Of a stretch of 64,000 nt of DNA, positions 45,377 through 54,627 are shown piece after piece. The position numbers and the translations under genes were made by a program. The stretch comes from JAMQKA01 sp043951865 (GTDB lineage: Bacteria; Bacteroidota; Rhodothermia; Balneolales; Balneolaceae): positions 1 through 64,000 of the forward strand of contig NZ_JBINJF010000020.1 in the NCBI RefSeq assembly GCF_043951865.1, given 5' to 3'. Below the pieces are notes generated by a model. That model was not told the DNA's origin, made no database searches, and was given only the letters and a program-made list of their open reading frames with translations. Positions within the stretch are counted from its first letter, which is position 1, and each line of letters begins with the position of its first letter.

Positions 45377-45574
45377 TTACTGTATCTCATAAAACTGCTC
45401 ATAAACATAATCCCAAAAATCAGCCAGTTGAGATCCTTTGTTATGTGGATTTTTTGATTTAGACGATTTCATGGCATCCAGACACGCCTTCTCTTTTGCA
45501 TCATAATATGCTTTTAACTGGTATGAGGTCGGGTTCTCAATCATTTTCTCAAATTTTTCTTTTTTCTCAGCCAT
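45377..45574 (-). CDS. small protein of unknown function
   Basis: A 65-residue hydrophilic protein: MAEKKEKFEKMIENPTSYQL, a Y-Y-D-A-K-E-K-A helix, then HNKGSQLADFWDYVYEQFYEIQ (in two parts) with an aromatic C-terminus. No known motif. The protein-like composition and the clear start and stop support a real gene, but there is no strong ribosome-binding site and no operon partner. Confidence 0.45.
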   Translation of the reverse strand: MAEKKEKFEKMIENPTSYQLKAYYDAKEKACLDAMKSSKSKNPHNKGSQLADFWDYVYEQFYEIQ

Positions 45575-45833
45575 AACCAGATATTCTTAAGTTCATATTC
45601 AAATATTTAACGGAAAATAAGCCTGAAAAATTCTCCTGTTGTTTAAATAATAGATTTAACAGGCATTTTCAACGCGCGCAGATAGGCCGGCTGATGAGTC
45701 CGGGATTCCGGGGCCGCCTTCCCGCACGGCGGTATTATTATGATTATGCCAAAGATCTTTGCGAGGCTGCAGCTATGTTCCACCTTCATCACCCTGCTGA
45801 TGACAAATGATAATAATAGAGGCGGTCGTTCCC

Positions 45834-46505
45834 TCAGTTTTGGAGCCTGAAAACGACCGGCAGGCTGTATTGTACGCGCACCGGAATACCGCGTTGGCGC
45901 CCGGGTTCAAATTCGGCCAGTCGTACGCAACGCAGGGCCTCTTCATCAGCACCACCGCCGATGCCCCGAACAACCTGGGGATTTTCAACTTTTCCCTGCT
46001 CATTGACCACAAACTGCACAATAACCCGGCCTTCAATGCCGGCCCTGCGGGCCAATTCGGGATATTTAACACACTGCTGCAGTTTGGCCAATCCCCCTTT
46101 GAGCTGTGGCATCTGTTCGACTACCACAAAAAAATCCTCTTCCTCCTCTTCCCTGCTCTCCTCTTTTGGAGGCGGCGGCAGTTCCAGCTCTTCCTCGAAT
46201 GTAAGCTCGGCGTCAATATCGATTATCTGATCCTCGATAACGGCATCATTGGGAACCGTCACCGGTACCGGAGGGCGTGGTGGAGGGGGAGGCCGCTGCT
46301 CCTGCTTGGTCTGAATGACTTCCTCCATCTGTATTACCTCCTGCTCCATTGTCAAATCAAGTTCTTTAGCCTGGGGTCGGATGTGTAGTTTTGTCGCGGT
46401 CAAAAAGATAATCAGGACCACCACTATACCGATCTCAATAAACAGTATATAGTAGTTTCGCAACTCAGCTTCCGGCTTTTTCCATGTAAGACCCATAACA
46501 GTCAC
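45834..46505 (-). CDS. TonB-family energy transducer
   Basis: A 223-residue protein: a short cytosolic N-terminus, one membrane helix (about residues 19-40, ILFIEIGIVVVLIIFLTA), a proline-rich periplasmic segment (QRPPPPPRPPVPV), an acidic linker, and a C-terminal TonB domain (about 135-223) with YPELARRAGIEGRVIVQFVV and FEPGRQRGIPVRVQYSLPVVF. It transmits the proton-motive force to outer-membrane receptors. No exbBD or receptor gene is adjacent. The start may be MTV at 46505 or MGLTW at 46496. Confidence 0.92.
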   Translation of the reverse strand: MTVMGLTWKKPEAELRNYYILFIEIGIVVVLIIFLTATKLHIRPQAKELDLTMEQEVIQMEEVIQTKQEQRPPPPPRPPVPVTVPNDAVIEDQIIDIDAELTFEEELELPPPPKEESREEEEEDFFVVVEQMPQLKGGLAKLQQCVKYPELARRAGIEGRVIVQFVVNEQGKVENPQVVRGIGGGADEEALRCVRLAEFEPGRQRGIPVRVQYSLPVVFRLQN

Positions 46506-46531
46506 CTTTTCGCTTGAGTTAATGGTTTATT

Positions 46532-46627
46532 TAAAGCCTTTGCCAAACCATCTTTCCACTGCTGATGGGAAAACAGTTCCCGCCACCTGATAGCAGGGAG
46601 TGGCATGGATGGTTTTGCAACGCCTTT
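46532..46627. repeat. MITE-like repeat, TTTGC-ended, copy in the tonB leader
   Basis: A 96-bp element bounded by TAAAGCCTTTGCCAAACCATC and its imperfect complement GATGGTTTTGCAACGCCTTT, with an inner imperfect palindrome (CCACTGCTGATGGG against GATAGCAGGGAGTGG). It belongs to the same loose group as the elements at 8717, 29036, 49546 and 51226. The rest of the 329-bp gap (46506-46834) has no gene I can support. Confidence 0.55.
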
Positions 46628-46834
46628 CTGTCTACCTTCAATAACGGTAATCCGCGTATATACAGTATATTCTATTACATCGTGGGGCGATGTAGTACAT
46701 TTACTGATGAACATGTAGGATAGATCCGCTCCAGAAACGCAAACTCTCCGGCACCGGGTCAAAAGCATTTTTTGAAAGAGGGGCACTCCCCGGATTATAT
46801 ACCATTTTCATCAATAATTGGGCCAGTTCATACG

Positions 46835-47164
46835 CTATGCGCAATTCACACATTTTGCAGTCCAGGGCATAAACTTGAGGCGCCCCAGGGGAATAGGGTC
46901 CCCGCATTTTACGCAGTTCCCGTAGTTCCCTTCCTCCAGCTTATCGAGGGCCCGCTCAAGCTTTTGCAACCTACTTTTCTGCTCTCTTAACGCCGCATCA
47001 TTGATAGACTTGTTGTTGATCGCATCCATCCGGGAAAGCCGGCCATAGGCGTTATCCGGCTTGACAGGCTTGGTAAGCTCTTTCAGCTGTTTTATTTCCT
47101 CTTCGGTTTCCTCAATTTTTTCGAGGATAACCTGTTTCATCTCCTGCTGCTCTTTGCTATTCAT
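46835..47164 (-). CDS. DksA/TraR-family zinc-finger protein
   Basis: A 109-residue protein with an N-terminal long coiled coil (about 5-75) and a C-terminal C4 zinc finger with Cys84, Cys87, Cys105 and Cys108 (YGNCVKCGDPIPLGRL then PWTAKCVNC). This is the DksA/TraR pattern; such proteins enter the RNA polymerase secondary channel, and DksA itself works with ppGpp. Asp47 and Ala48 (SRMDAIN) at the coiled-coil tip match the D-x-x-A-type tip needed for activity in DksA. It stands alone upstream of the TonB gene, 57 bases after the antiporter gene. Confidence 0.9.
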   Translation of the reverse strand: MNSKEQQEMKQVILEKIEETEEEIKQLKELTKPVKPDNAYGRLSRMDAINNKSINDAALREQKSRLQKLERALDKLEEGNYGNCVKCGDPIPLGRLKFMPWTAKCVNCA

Positions 47165-47221
47165 GGTATTTCCAGTTTTTGATATCGATGTTATAAAGAA
47201 GCTTCCCGAAAAGTTAAAAAG

Positions 47222-49231
47222 TCAGGATTCCAACGGTGTGCGGAACAGGTCCGCGCATTCGGCAAAACGGCTGGCCAGCCCCACCATAATCAGGCGGTCG
47301 CCCGGTTCCAGCCGGAAGTCGCCGGCGGGATTTCCAAATGTTTTATCATTCCGGCGGACCGTCAGCACGGTCAGGTTGTACCTGTTGCGCAGCTGTAATT
47401 CCTGCAGCGTTTTCCCTGCCACTGGCGCGCCCTCACGAACCACCACCGCACGGGTATGCAGACCCTCTTCATCCAGGCCCTGCAACACCATCAGATGTGC
47501 CTCCTGGACACTTCCCCTCAGAATTTCATAATCGTGGGCTCTGAGCGTCTGAATGTGCTCTTCAATCTCGTCCTGCGGTATCATGTAGGCGCCGAGTACG
47601 TGTGAAAATATCCGCACGGTGGTTTCCATTTCCTCTGGTATAACATTGTCGGCCCCCAGCTCTTCAAGCCGATCGACCTCATTGAGGTACCGGGTTCGAA
47701 CGATAATCTGCAGGGTGGGATTGTTGTGCCGCGCCAAACTTATGATGCGGGGACTGGCAGAGGGGGCGTTGGTGGCAATAACACACAGCTTGGCGGTTGC
47801 GATACCTGCCAGTTCCAGAATATGCTCGCGACCGGCATCCCCGTAAATAGCGGGAATGTTGTTGGCCTTCATCTCCTTTACCGACTCCGGGTTCATCTCA
47901 ATAACCACATAGGGGATCCCCGTTTTGTGCAGTACCTGTACCAGGTGGCGGCCGGCCGGACCGTATCCTACGATAATCACGTGGTCTTCCAGTGCTTTTT
48001 TCTGATCCGCTTGCAAACCGTCCGATTCCTGGCTCAACTTTTTCAGAGGGGTGCGGGCAAGCGTTGTACCCAGTGCCGGTCCCGCATTCAGCAGAAAAGG
48101 AGTGACGATCATCAGCAGAACTGAAACGGCGATAAAAATCTGTGACCCCGGCTCCCCCATCCCGGCGGGGGTCAGACCGGCCAGCCGCCCAGCTCGCTCC
48201 AGTACAAACGAAAACTCTCCGATTTGTGCGAGAGCCAGTCCCGAAGCCGCCGCAATGCGAATGGGATAGCCCAGGGTAAGCAGTCCGGCTGAAGTGATTA
48301 CCAGCTTAAGCAAAATGACAAACAGGGCGACTCCCAGCAATATCAACGGATATTCCAGCACGTAGCTGAAATCCAGCAGCATGCCTACAGAGACAAAAAA
48401 TACGGCGTTAAATATTGTGCGCAGTGGCAAAATTTCGCTTAATGCCTGCTCGCTGAACTCGCTTTCACTCACGACCAACCCCGCCATAAAAGCTCCAAGC
48501 GCCAGACTGACATTCGCCATACTGCTCAGTGCCACGGTACCAAAACAGATCGCTACCACTGTCAGCAGAAAAAGCTCTCTTTTTCTTGTCTTGGCCACTT
48601 TTTCCAGGATCCAGGGGACGATACGGCGGGCCAGCACGATAACCAGAACAATTAGCAGCACCGCCTTGCCGAGTATCAACAGCAGATCGAGCGTGGATTC
48701 GGATTGCCCCGCCAGGATGGGAATCAGCAGCACCATGACAATGATAGCCAAGTCCTGGAAGATGAGCACCGCCAGCGACAACTGTCCGGTGGGTGTATCC
48801 GTTTCATTGCGCTGGCTGAACAGGCCCAGCACAATAGCGGTACTGCTGAGCGCCACGAGAAACCCCGTATAGATACTGCTGCTCAATGAAACGCCAAAGG
48901 CGGAAAGCAGTCCCACCACCGCCAGGGTGGTTAACGTTACCTGGAAGCCGCCGCCCACCAATATCGCTTTTCGGATTCGATTCAGCTTTTCCAGACTAAA
49001 TTCGATACCGATCGTAAACAGCAACAGGATGACGCCGATTTCCGCCAGGATATCCACAAGTTCCTGGTCGGGGACCAGCGCCAGGGCGTTGGGACCAATG
49101 ATGACACCGGCAATCAGGAAGCCCACAATGGGAACCAGCTTTAGCCGGTAACACAGGTAGGCAATACCCACACTCACCAAAAACAGGGCCACCAGTTCAT
49201 TCAAAAAGGGAAGTTCTACCGCTAAAACCAT
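47222..49231 (-). CDS. Kef-type monovalent cation:proton antiporter with RCK domain
   Basis: A 669-residue CPA2 family protein. Residues about 5-390 form 12-13 membrane helices with the Na+/H+ exchanger pattern (IEFSLEKLNRIRK, VALSSTAIVLGLFSQ, LSLAVLIFQDLAIIVMVLLI, LALAQIGEFSFVLERAG). A TrkA-N (RCK) domain at about 425-545 has VIIVGYGPAGRHLVQVL, and a TrkA-C domain at about 575-665 ends the protein. It exports K+ or Na+ under control of a nucleotide or c-di-AMP bound to the RCK part; c-di-AMP control is an inference from cdaA in the window. It stands alone. Confidence 0.94.
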   Translation of the reverse strand: MVLAVELPFLNELVALFLVSVGIAYLCYRLKLVPIVGFLIAGVIIGPNALALVPDQELVDILAEIGVILLLFTIGIEFSLEKLNRIRKAILVGGGFQVTLTTLAVVGLLSAFGVSLSSSIYTGFLVALSSTAIVLGLFSQRNETDTPTGQLSLAVLIFQDLAIIVMVLLIPILAGQSESTLDLLLILGKAVLLIVLVIVLARRIVPWILEKVAKTRKRELFLLTVVAICFGTVALSSMANVSLALGAFMAGLVVSESEFSEQALSEILPLRTIFNAVFFVSVGMLLDFSYVLEYPLILLGVALFVILLKLVITSAGLLTLGYPIRIAAASGLALAQIGEFSFVLERAGRLAGLTPAGMGEPGSQIFIAVSVLLMIVTPFLLNAGPALGTTLARTPLKKLSQESDGLQADQKKALEDHVIIVGYGPAGRHLVQVLHKTGIPYVVIEMNPESVKEMKANNIPAIYGDAGREHILELAGIATAKLCVIATNAPSASPRIISLARHNNPTLQIIVRTRYLNEVDRLEELGADNVIPEEMETTVRIFSHVLGAYMIPQDEIEEHIQTLRAHDYEILRGSVQEAHLMVLQGLDEEGLHTRAVVVREGAPVAGKTLQELQLRNRYNLTVLTVRRNDKTFGNPAGDFRLEPGDRLIMVGLASRFAECADLFRTPLES

Positions 49232-49545
49232 GTAATTCTAAGATTTACTGAATATAAGTGTTGCTGTGTGGTGTTTTAACAATGACGACCATCATCGCAT
49301 CACCCGCCGGATGAGTACCCGGTACTTCCAGTGTACAGATGACTGAAAATAGCTTAAAAAATTGAGGTAAAAAGGAGTATCAAACATACTCCAGTTACCA
49401 TTCAAAGCAAAACTGAAAATGTCTGTTTTGTAACAAGCTACTCCCTGTAGAAGCTGCACTACCGCAATTCCATTTTTCGGGCAGGACAAGTGCAACGTAC
49501 ACGCACACGGCCTGGGGTCGGTCAACTGGACCCTTTTTTATTCAT
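49232..49545. other. gene-free stretch upstream of the antiporter gene
   Basis: This is the left part of the 674-bp gap between the antiporter and the alcohol dehydrogenase. It should hold the antiporter promoter on the minus strand, which I cannot fix. A short frame at 49292-49525 has an ordinary random composition. Nothing else is recognised. Confidence 0.4.
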
Positions 49546-49666
49546 AGGGCCCTTTGCAGAACCTGCTATGTTGTTGGGAGGTGGTTGTACCACCGACCGT
49601 ATTGCCCTTTTAAACGGAGTACAACTCCCTCAGAACGAGAATTCAAATGTTTTGCAAAGCCCTCTT
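49546..49666. repeat. MITE-like repeat, TTTGCA-ended family, copy 2
   Basis: The element runs from AGGGCCCTTTGCAGAACC to GTTTTGCAAAGCCCTCTT and is inverted relative to copy 1 at 8717. It shares GTTGTACCACC, GGAGTACAACTCCCTCA and GAACGAGAATTC with it. ATA lies on both sides (49544-49546 and 49667-49669), possibly a target duplication. To its right (49667-49905) lies only a TTTGCATTTCTGCGAATC stretch loosely like other repeats, and then the alcohol dehydrogenase leader. Confidence 0.6.
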
Positions 49667-49905
49667 ATAGATCCTTTTGCATTTCTGCGAATCTCATCCA
49701 TCCCTGCTATTGCACCGTTGCAACAGGTATTCGACACAGCTGGATTTCTTTCCCAAATATATCGTTTATCGGCTGCAAACGGCGTTAATTCAAGAGGCTA
49801 TTTGTGGTACAGAAATTGCATCCTTTCTCACTGTATAAGCAATAACAACATCCCGCAAATACATTGTGCAGATGTGTTCCAACTAAAATACATGAGAGGT
49901 CTGTT

Positions 49906-50946
49906 ATGAAGGCACTTGTCTATCACGGTCCCGGCGATCGGGCATACGAAGAAAAACCAAAGCCAAAAATTCAAGATACGACTGACGCGGTCGTCAAAAT
50001 AACAAAAACAACAATCTGCGGAACCGATCTCCACATTATGAAGGGAGACGTGCCTACCGTCACTGACGGACGTACACTTGGTCATGAGGGTGTAGGCATC
50101 ATTGAAGAGGTTGGCAAAGGCGTCTCCAACTTTGAAAAAGGAGATCCCGTTCTGATAAGCTGTATAACTGCCTGCGGCAAGTGCGATAATTGTAAAAAGC
50201 AGATGTATTCACACTGCGAAAATGGGGGATGGATTCTCGGTAATACTATCGACGGTACGCAGGCCGAATACGTACGTATCCCCTATGCTGATACCAGCCT
50301 GTACCATATCCCGGAAGGAGCTGACGAGGAAGCACTGGTGATGTTAAGTGATATTTTACCGACCGGTTTTGAGGTTGGTGTACTCAACGGCAAGGTCAAA
50401 CCTGGCGATGTGGTTGCCATTGTGGGAGCAGGTCCCATTGGACTGGCCGCCCTGCTGACGGCTCAATTCTATTCCCCGGCGGAAATTATTATGGTAGATC
50501 TGGATGATAACCGACTGGAGGCTTCCAAAGAATTTGGGGCCACGAAAACAGTTAACAGCAGCGATGGCACCGCCATTGACAAGATCATGGAGTTAACCGA
50601 TGGCAAAGGCGTTGACGTTTCGATTGAAGCAGTGGGTATTCCGGCAACTTTTGACATCTGTCAGGAAATCGTAAAAGCAGGCGGTCATATTGCCAACGTA
50701 GGTGTTCACGGCCAAAGTGTAGATCTGAAACTGGAAAAGCTGTGGGTTCATAACATCACCATGACTACCGGACTGGTTGATACCTACACCATCCCGATGT
50801 TGATGAAAACTCTTGATTCTGGGAAGCTCGAACCTGAACAACTTATCACCCACCACTTTAAACTCGACGATATCATGGAGGCATATGACACCTTCGGCAA
50901 CGCGGCCGAAGAAAAAGCTCTAAAGATTATTCTCGAGAATGAATAA
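49906..50946 (+). CDS. zinc-dependent alcohol dehydrogenase (MDR family)
   Basis: A 346-residue medium-chain dehydrogenase. Catalytic zinc ligands: Cys38 (TTICGTD), His60-Glu61 (GHEGVG) and the later Asp or Glu. Structural zinc: Cys90, Cys93, Cys96 and Cys104. NAD(P) binding is in VAIVGAGPIGLAA (about 169). The pattern matches bacterial alcohol dehydrogenases of the type acting on short alcohols and related compounds. I start at the ATG at 49906, preceded by AGAGGT with good spacing; an upstream ATG at 49864 would add 14 residues. It is a single gene between repeat elements. Confidence 0.93.
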   Translation: MKALVYHGPGDRAYEEKPKPKIQDTTDAVVKITKTTICGTDLHIMKGDVPTVTDGRTLGHEGVGIIEEVGKGVSNFEKGDPVLISCITACGKCDNCKKQMYSHCENGGWILGNTIDGTQAEYVRIPYADTSLYHIPEGADEEALVMLSDILPTGFEVGVLNGKVKPGDVVAIVGAGPIGLAALLTAQFYSPAEIIMVDLDDNRLEASKEFGATKTVNSSDGTAIDKIMELTDGKGVDVSIEAVGIPATFDICQEIVKAGGHIANVGVHGQSVDLKLEKLWVHNITMTTGLVDTYTIPMLMKTLDSGKLEPEQLITHHFKLDDIMEAYDTFGNAAEEKALKIILENE

Positions 50947-51225
50947 CCATTATTCAGTAGCGGGAGATTTAGCTTTCTCACTATATGGGGGCTTGTAAAA
51001 CTATCATTTCTTCGTTCTGAGGAAATTGCACTCCCTTTTAAAGGGCAATACGGTCGGTGATACAACCACCTTCCAACAAAACGGAAATAAGTAATAAAGC
51101 CTGTCGGAGTGTACCGGCGGGCTTTATGTCCAGGTGCTCTGCATATCCAAAAAATCTGCATTTACAGCTGCTGCTACTGCATTAGGGTCAAGACTGCACC
51201 CACCTTCATAGCGCGGGTATATACC
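50947..51225. other. gene-free stretch with degenerate repeat copy 3
   Basis: Downstream of the alcohol dehydrogenase gene. At about 50985-51082 it carries GGGGGCTTGTAAAACTATC, TTCTTCGTTCTGAGG, GCACTCCC and GATACAACCACCTTCCAACA, matching the interior of the elements at 8717 and 49546. The 664-bp gap also contains the element at 51226-51366 and, further right, sequence with no identified content. Confidence 0.45.
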
Positions 51226-51366
51226 AGAGGCATTTGCAAAACCGCTGTTTTGCCCAATTTCTGCATCTTCGTGATTCGAAATCCTCATTTATAGAACAGG
51301 AATTGGATTTCGAATTCGCTCAGGGGTTGATTTTGAACAAAACTCCTGGTTTTTCAAAGTCCTCTT
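51226..51366. repeat. MITE-like repeat, TTTGCAAAACC/GGTTTTTCAAAG-ended
   Basis: A 141-bp element bounded by AGAGGCATTTGCAAAACCGC and GGTTTTTCAAAGTCCTCTT. The left end and CGCTGTTTTG-CCCAAT follow the copy at 29036-29127; the interior TTTCGAATTCGCTC also occurs near 26097. No coding capacity. It is probably a non-autonomous element that depends on a transposase outside the window. Confidence 0.6.
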
Positions 51367-51610
51367 AAAAAGGGTATTAGCCGGCACAGAACCATTTGCC
51401 CCGGTTTTTTTATGCCGGGGAAAACAGGCATGATCTCTGGCCGCGAGCAGTACGGGATGAACAGCAGGTATTTGATTTGGCAATTGGCGTATGAGTTTTT
51501 TGTAGTTAACCCTCAATCGAGACCCTGCGGAAGATTGAATTTCCAGCGACTTGCTCAGCTTTCTGGGATTTTACCTTTCAAACTGAGAAACAAAGACACC
51601 AGTAACCAAT

Positions 51611-52672
51611 CTACCGAAGCGGGATGCTCAGCAGCTGGTCATCCGCCGTTATGAAGAGTGTCTTGCCATCAGGTCCGCCGATGGTGCAATTGGCGGTGGG
51701 CTTGTTGGTCTTTATTTTGCCGAGCAGACTCCCGTCCGGGGCAAAAATCCATACTCCGCCCGGGCCCGTGGCGTAGATGTTCCCATCTTCATCGATATCC
51801 ATGCCGTCCTGGCTGCCCGGCTCCTTGCCGGCAAATGCACTGGCATCATGGAACACGCGGCCGTTGGTGATAGTGCCTTCGTCCGTTACATCAAAGGCCA
51901 TCCATACGGGGTTCTCCATGCTTGAGTTAGCCACATACAGCGTCTTTTCATCCGGAGAAAGTTCAATGCCGTTGGGTCGACTCAATTCATCGGTCAGCAG
52001 GGTGATGTCTCCCTCAGGGGTAACCCGGTATACGCCCTGGAAATCAAGCTCTTTGGCGGGATCTTCCATCCGCTGCTCCAGCCCGTATGGCGGATCGGTA
52101 AAGTAGATGTCGCCGTTGCTGTGCTGCACCAGGTCGTTGGGGCTATTTAGCCTTTTTCCGTTGTAGCTGTCGGCCAGCGTGGTAAATATCGGTGCGGGGT
52201 CCTGCAGCGGAGCATCCATACGGGCGATGCGGCGGTCGCCGTGCTGTGCCAGCAGCAGGTGCTCGTCGTTGCTGATATAAAGTCCATTGGATCCAAGCTC
52301 GCCGCCGCGTTCCGTTTCACCAGTATAGCCGGCCGGCTTCAGGTACTCCGTGACACCCTGGCCGGGCGTCCACTTGTGGATGACGTTGTTGGGGATGTCG
52401 GAAAAAAGAAGGAACCCATGCTCTTCCACCCACACGGGTCCTTCGGACCATTCGTACCCGCTGCCCAGCTCCTGCAGCGTGGCTTGCGGATCGATTAGAT
52501 CGGTGACAGTTGAGTCCACCACCTCTACGTCACCTGGAGTTTTCTGGGTTGCATCCCTGGTAGTTGTTTCCCGGCTTCCACATGCCGCAAATATAAAGCT
52601 CAACACAGCAAGAAAGGTCAACAAGACAGCAGTATGTGACATATATTGACTGTTTAAAAAAGACATGATCAA
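51611..52672 (-). CDS. exported SMP-30/gluconolactonase-like lipoprotein
   Basis: A 353-residue protein with a lipoprotein signal (AVLLTFLAVLSFIFAAC; the lipid-modified Cys is within FAACGSR). The mature part is a six-bladed beta-propeller of the SMP-30/gluconolactonase/LRE group: YEWSEGPVWVEEHGFLLFSD, LNSPNDLVQHSNGDIYFTDP, SRPNGIELSPDEKTLYVAN and QDGMDIDEDGNIYAT, with the Glu, Asn and Asp that usually bind the catalytic metal. It is probably a periplasmic lactonase acting on a sugar lactone; the substrate is unknown. Starts at 52666 or 52642 are also possible. Confidence 0.92.
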   Translation of the reverse strand: MIMSFLNSQYMSHTAVLLTFLAVLSFIFAACGSRETTTRDATQKTPGDVEVVDSTVTDLIDPQATLQELGSGYEWSEGPVWVEEHGFLLFSDIPNNVIHKWTPGQGVTEYLKPAGYTGETERGGELGSNGLYISNDEHLLLAQHGDRRIARMDAPLQDPAPIFTTLADSYNGKRLNSPNDLVQHSNGDIYFTDPPYGLEQRMEDPAKELDFQGVYRVTPEGDITLLTDELSRPNGIELSPDEKTLYVANSSMENPVWMAFDVTDEGTITNGRVFHDASAFAGKEPGSQDGMDIDEDGNIYATGPGGVWIFAPDGSLLGKIKTNKPTANCTIGGPDGKTLFITADDQLLSIPLR

Positions 52673-52818
52673 GACATTAAAACGTTGTTAATTATAGGGT
52701 AAGAGGCATACGGAAATATAGAAAATTCACAGAATATTGATAGTGCTTAAAATTAGACTTGAATTTAAGGGGCAGGGATGCTTATCGTTTGAGGCTGATA
52801 AATTCCGGTGTGAGTTTT

Positions 52819-52891
52819 ATCCCCATAGTTCAACTGGAAAGAACGAGGGCCTCCTAAGCCCTAAATCCAGGTTCGAGTCCTGGTGGGGGTA
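52819..52891 (+). tRNA. tRNA-Arg (anticodon CCT)
   Basis: A full cloverleaf. The acceptor stem is ATCCCCA with TGGGGGT (one T-G pair), the D-arm stem GTTC with GAAC, the anticodon stem AGGGC with GCCCT and loop CTCCTAA (anticodon CCT, reading AGG). The variable loop is AAAT and the T stem CCAGG with CCTGG around TTCGAGT. The 3' CCA is not encoded. It lies at the boundary between the GC-richer core and the AT-richer defence island on its 3' side; tRNA 3' ends are common island insertion sites. Confidence 0.95.
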
Positions 52892-52979
52892 CTACAATAA
52901 TCACCTAAAGTATTGTATATCAACCATTTAGCTATTTCGTTAAAATAGCTTGTCCAACATATGGCCAACAATTGTAGTT

Positions 52980-53930
52980 TTATCTTTTTCCATTAAAACT
53001 ACTTTTAAATAGTTGAATAAGTTGTTTTACTGACCAGATTTCTCGATGAGGCCTCAAAGATAATTGAGTAAGTGAGTTTCTAATGGACTTGTCTTTGTGG
53101 TACCAAGGGTGTACTCCAAAATGTTTTACAAAGCCATTAAAACCTTTGTCTCCACTTATTAGTGATCTGATCGGGTTGTGAAATTTAGCTTTACCTGTAG
53201 TTAGATATCTTTTAGAAAAGTCGGTGGGATTATCCCATTCTTCAGTCTTAGATCGCCATTCTTCAATTTCTATAAAATTATTTTTATACCGTATTGATAA
53301 ACCAATCTGGATATTTGCTTCAGGTTTAGCTTTTGGATTTGATTTGATGGCATCAGTACCTTTTATCACGATATAGCCATTCTCGTCAGGTTCAATTCTA
53401 AAGCCTCTTGCGGTAAGTATTTTGCCAATCCCTGTAGGATGGATTATTTGTCCAATAAAAAGGACTGTACCTTCTTCCTCTAAACCTATATAGTCAAAAA
53501 ATAAACTTAAGTCTGAACTTTTAGTTTCAACGGCATATTCTTGTATCAAGTTTGCAGGCGTAGTTATAGGGAGGTCTAGTTCAGAGAAGTCAGTGAAGTC
53601 GTATGTACAAATACAATCACAACCACTTTCTTTAGCAGCTGAGTAATGGGCTTTATCGTAAGGATTAGAAACTGAATCCGCATTTCTTGGATCACCGGGA
53701 GGAATAGAAAGCGCTTCAAGACCCTTCAAGAAATTTTGAATTTCTTGTTTTGCTTTGGTCCTTATTTTGCCAGGAATAGTATATTCATCAATTTTATTAT
53801 GTACTTCTCTCTCTATTTGCTCAGTAAATACAAATTGGTGATAAAAAGATAACCAAATTAAACTTCGTGCGGCACTATTGGGAGCTAAGGCACCTATAAG
53901 TATGATATTAGCATCAATGAATATTCTCAT
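52980..53930 (-). CDS. PIN-domain protein
   Basis: A 316-residue protein. Residues 1-135 form a PIN nuclease domain with the first acidic residue in MRIFIDANIILIGAL, a later acidic helix, and DCICTYDFTDFSELDLPI where the last Asp of the metal site lies. The C-terminal half (about 150-316) is beta-rich and I do not recognise it. Large PIN proteins with extra domains occur in defence loci, and may cleave tRNA or other RNA. No antitoxin-like gene overlaps it. It is divergent from the half-HsdS gene (95 bases between) and lies between the tRNA and the restriction genes. Confidence 0.8.
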   Translation of the reverse strand: MRIFIDANIILIGALAPNSAARSLIWLSFYHQFVFTEQIEREVHNKIDEYTIPGKIRTKAKQEIQNFLKGLEALSIPPGDPRNADSVSNPYDKAHYSAAKESGCDCICTYDFTDFSELDLPITTPANLIQEYAVETKSSDLSLFFDYIGLEEEGTVLFIGQIIHPTGIGKILTARGFRIEPDENGYIVIKGTDAIKSNPKAKPEANIQIGLSIRYKNNFIEIEEWRSKTEEWDNPTDFSKRYLTTGKAKFHNPIRSLISGDKGFNGFVKHFGVHPWYHKDKSIRNSLTQLSLRPHREIWSVKQLIQLFKSSFNGKR

Positions 53931-54025
53931 TCTACAGTAAAAGCTTATTGTGTTAATAATTTGATTAAACTTTCATTCTTATTAATTTTATTACAGAAAA
54001 GCTTTCGAGTATTAATTATTTTAAA

Positions 54026-54610
54026 ATGAAGTTAACAGAAATAGTCAACATATCAACGGGATACTCCTTTCGGTCAAAGATTAACCATGACCCCGAGGGA
54101 GAAACCAAGGTAATCCAGATGAGCGATGTTGACAAATATCGCGGCATCATTCCGGAGGGGTTACAATCGATCAGTGGTTTTGAGCCGCGAAAGGATCGTT
54201 ATTTTCTGGAACCAGGTGATGTGATCATGATCAGCAAGGGCTATAACATCAATGCGTTTATTGTACCACCTGGATTGGGAAAGGTTGTTGCTGTTAATAG
54301 CTTCTTGGTAATGAAGGTGAAAACTTCTAAAATCCTTCCGGAATACTTGGCCTGGTTTCTAAATTCGAACCGAACGCAACATTTTTTTCAAGCCGTGGCT
54401 GCGGGGACCAATATTCCTAACCTTTCCATAAGGGCACTGGAGGGACTAGACATCGATCCTCCACCCATTGAACGACAAGTGAAATTAATTGAACTCGATC
54501 GTTTAAAGCGAAGAGAAATCTACTTACACCAACAAATTGCATCTAAAAAGGAACAGCTTGTTGACACCATGCTTCAGCAACAAGCCGACAAATGGAAATC
54601 CAATAATTAA
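54026..54610 (+). CDS. half-length type I restriction specificity (HsdS) protein
   Basis: A 194-residue protein equal to one half of a normal HsdS: one target-recognition domain (about 1-150, with ISTGYSFRSKINHDPEGETK, IQMSDVD, LEPGDVIMISKGYNINAF and AAGTNIPNLSIRALEGLDID), then a single coiled coil (about 155-190). Normal HsdS has two such halves, and a complete one is encoded at 56127. Half subunits can dimerise and give a symmetric target site; this one may pair with itself or with the full-length subunit. It lies 17 bases before hsdM and is probably in the same transcript. Confidence 0.85.
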   Translation: MKLTEIVNISTGYSFRSKINHDPEGETKVIQMSDVDKYRGIIPEGLQSISGFEPRKDRYFLEPGDVIMISKGYNINAFIVPPGLGKVVAVNSFLVMKVKTSKILPEYLAWFLNSNRTQHFFQAVAAGTNIPNLSIRALEGLDIDPPPIERQVKLIELDRLKRREIYLHQQIASKKEQLVDTMLQQQADKWKSNN

Positions 54611-54627
54611 CTAAGACTAGCTATTAC

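Noticed and set aside
49292..49525. A 77-codon frame upstream of the antiporter gene
   Set aside because: It lies in a gap with repeats, and has no start signal, motif or conserved context.
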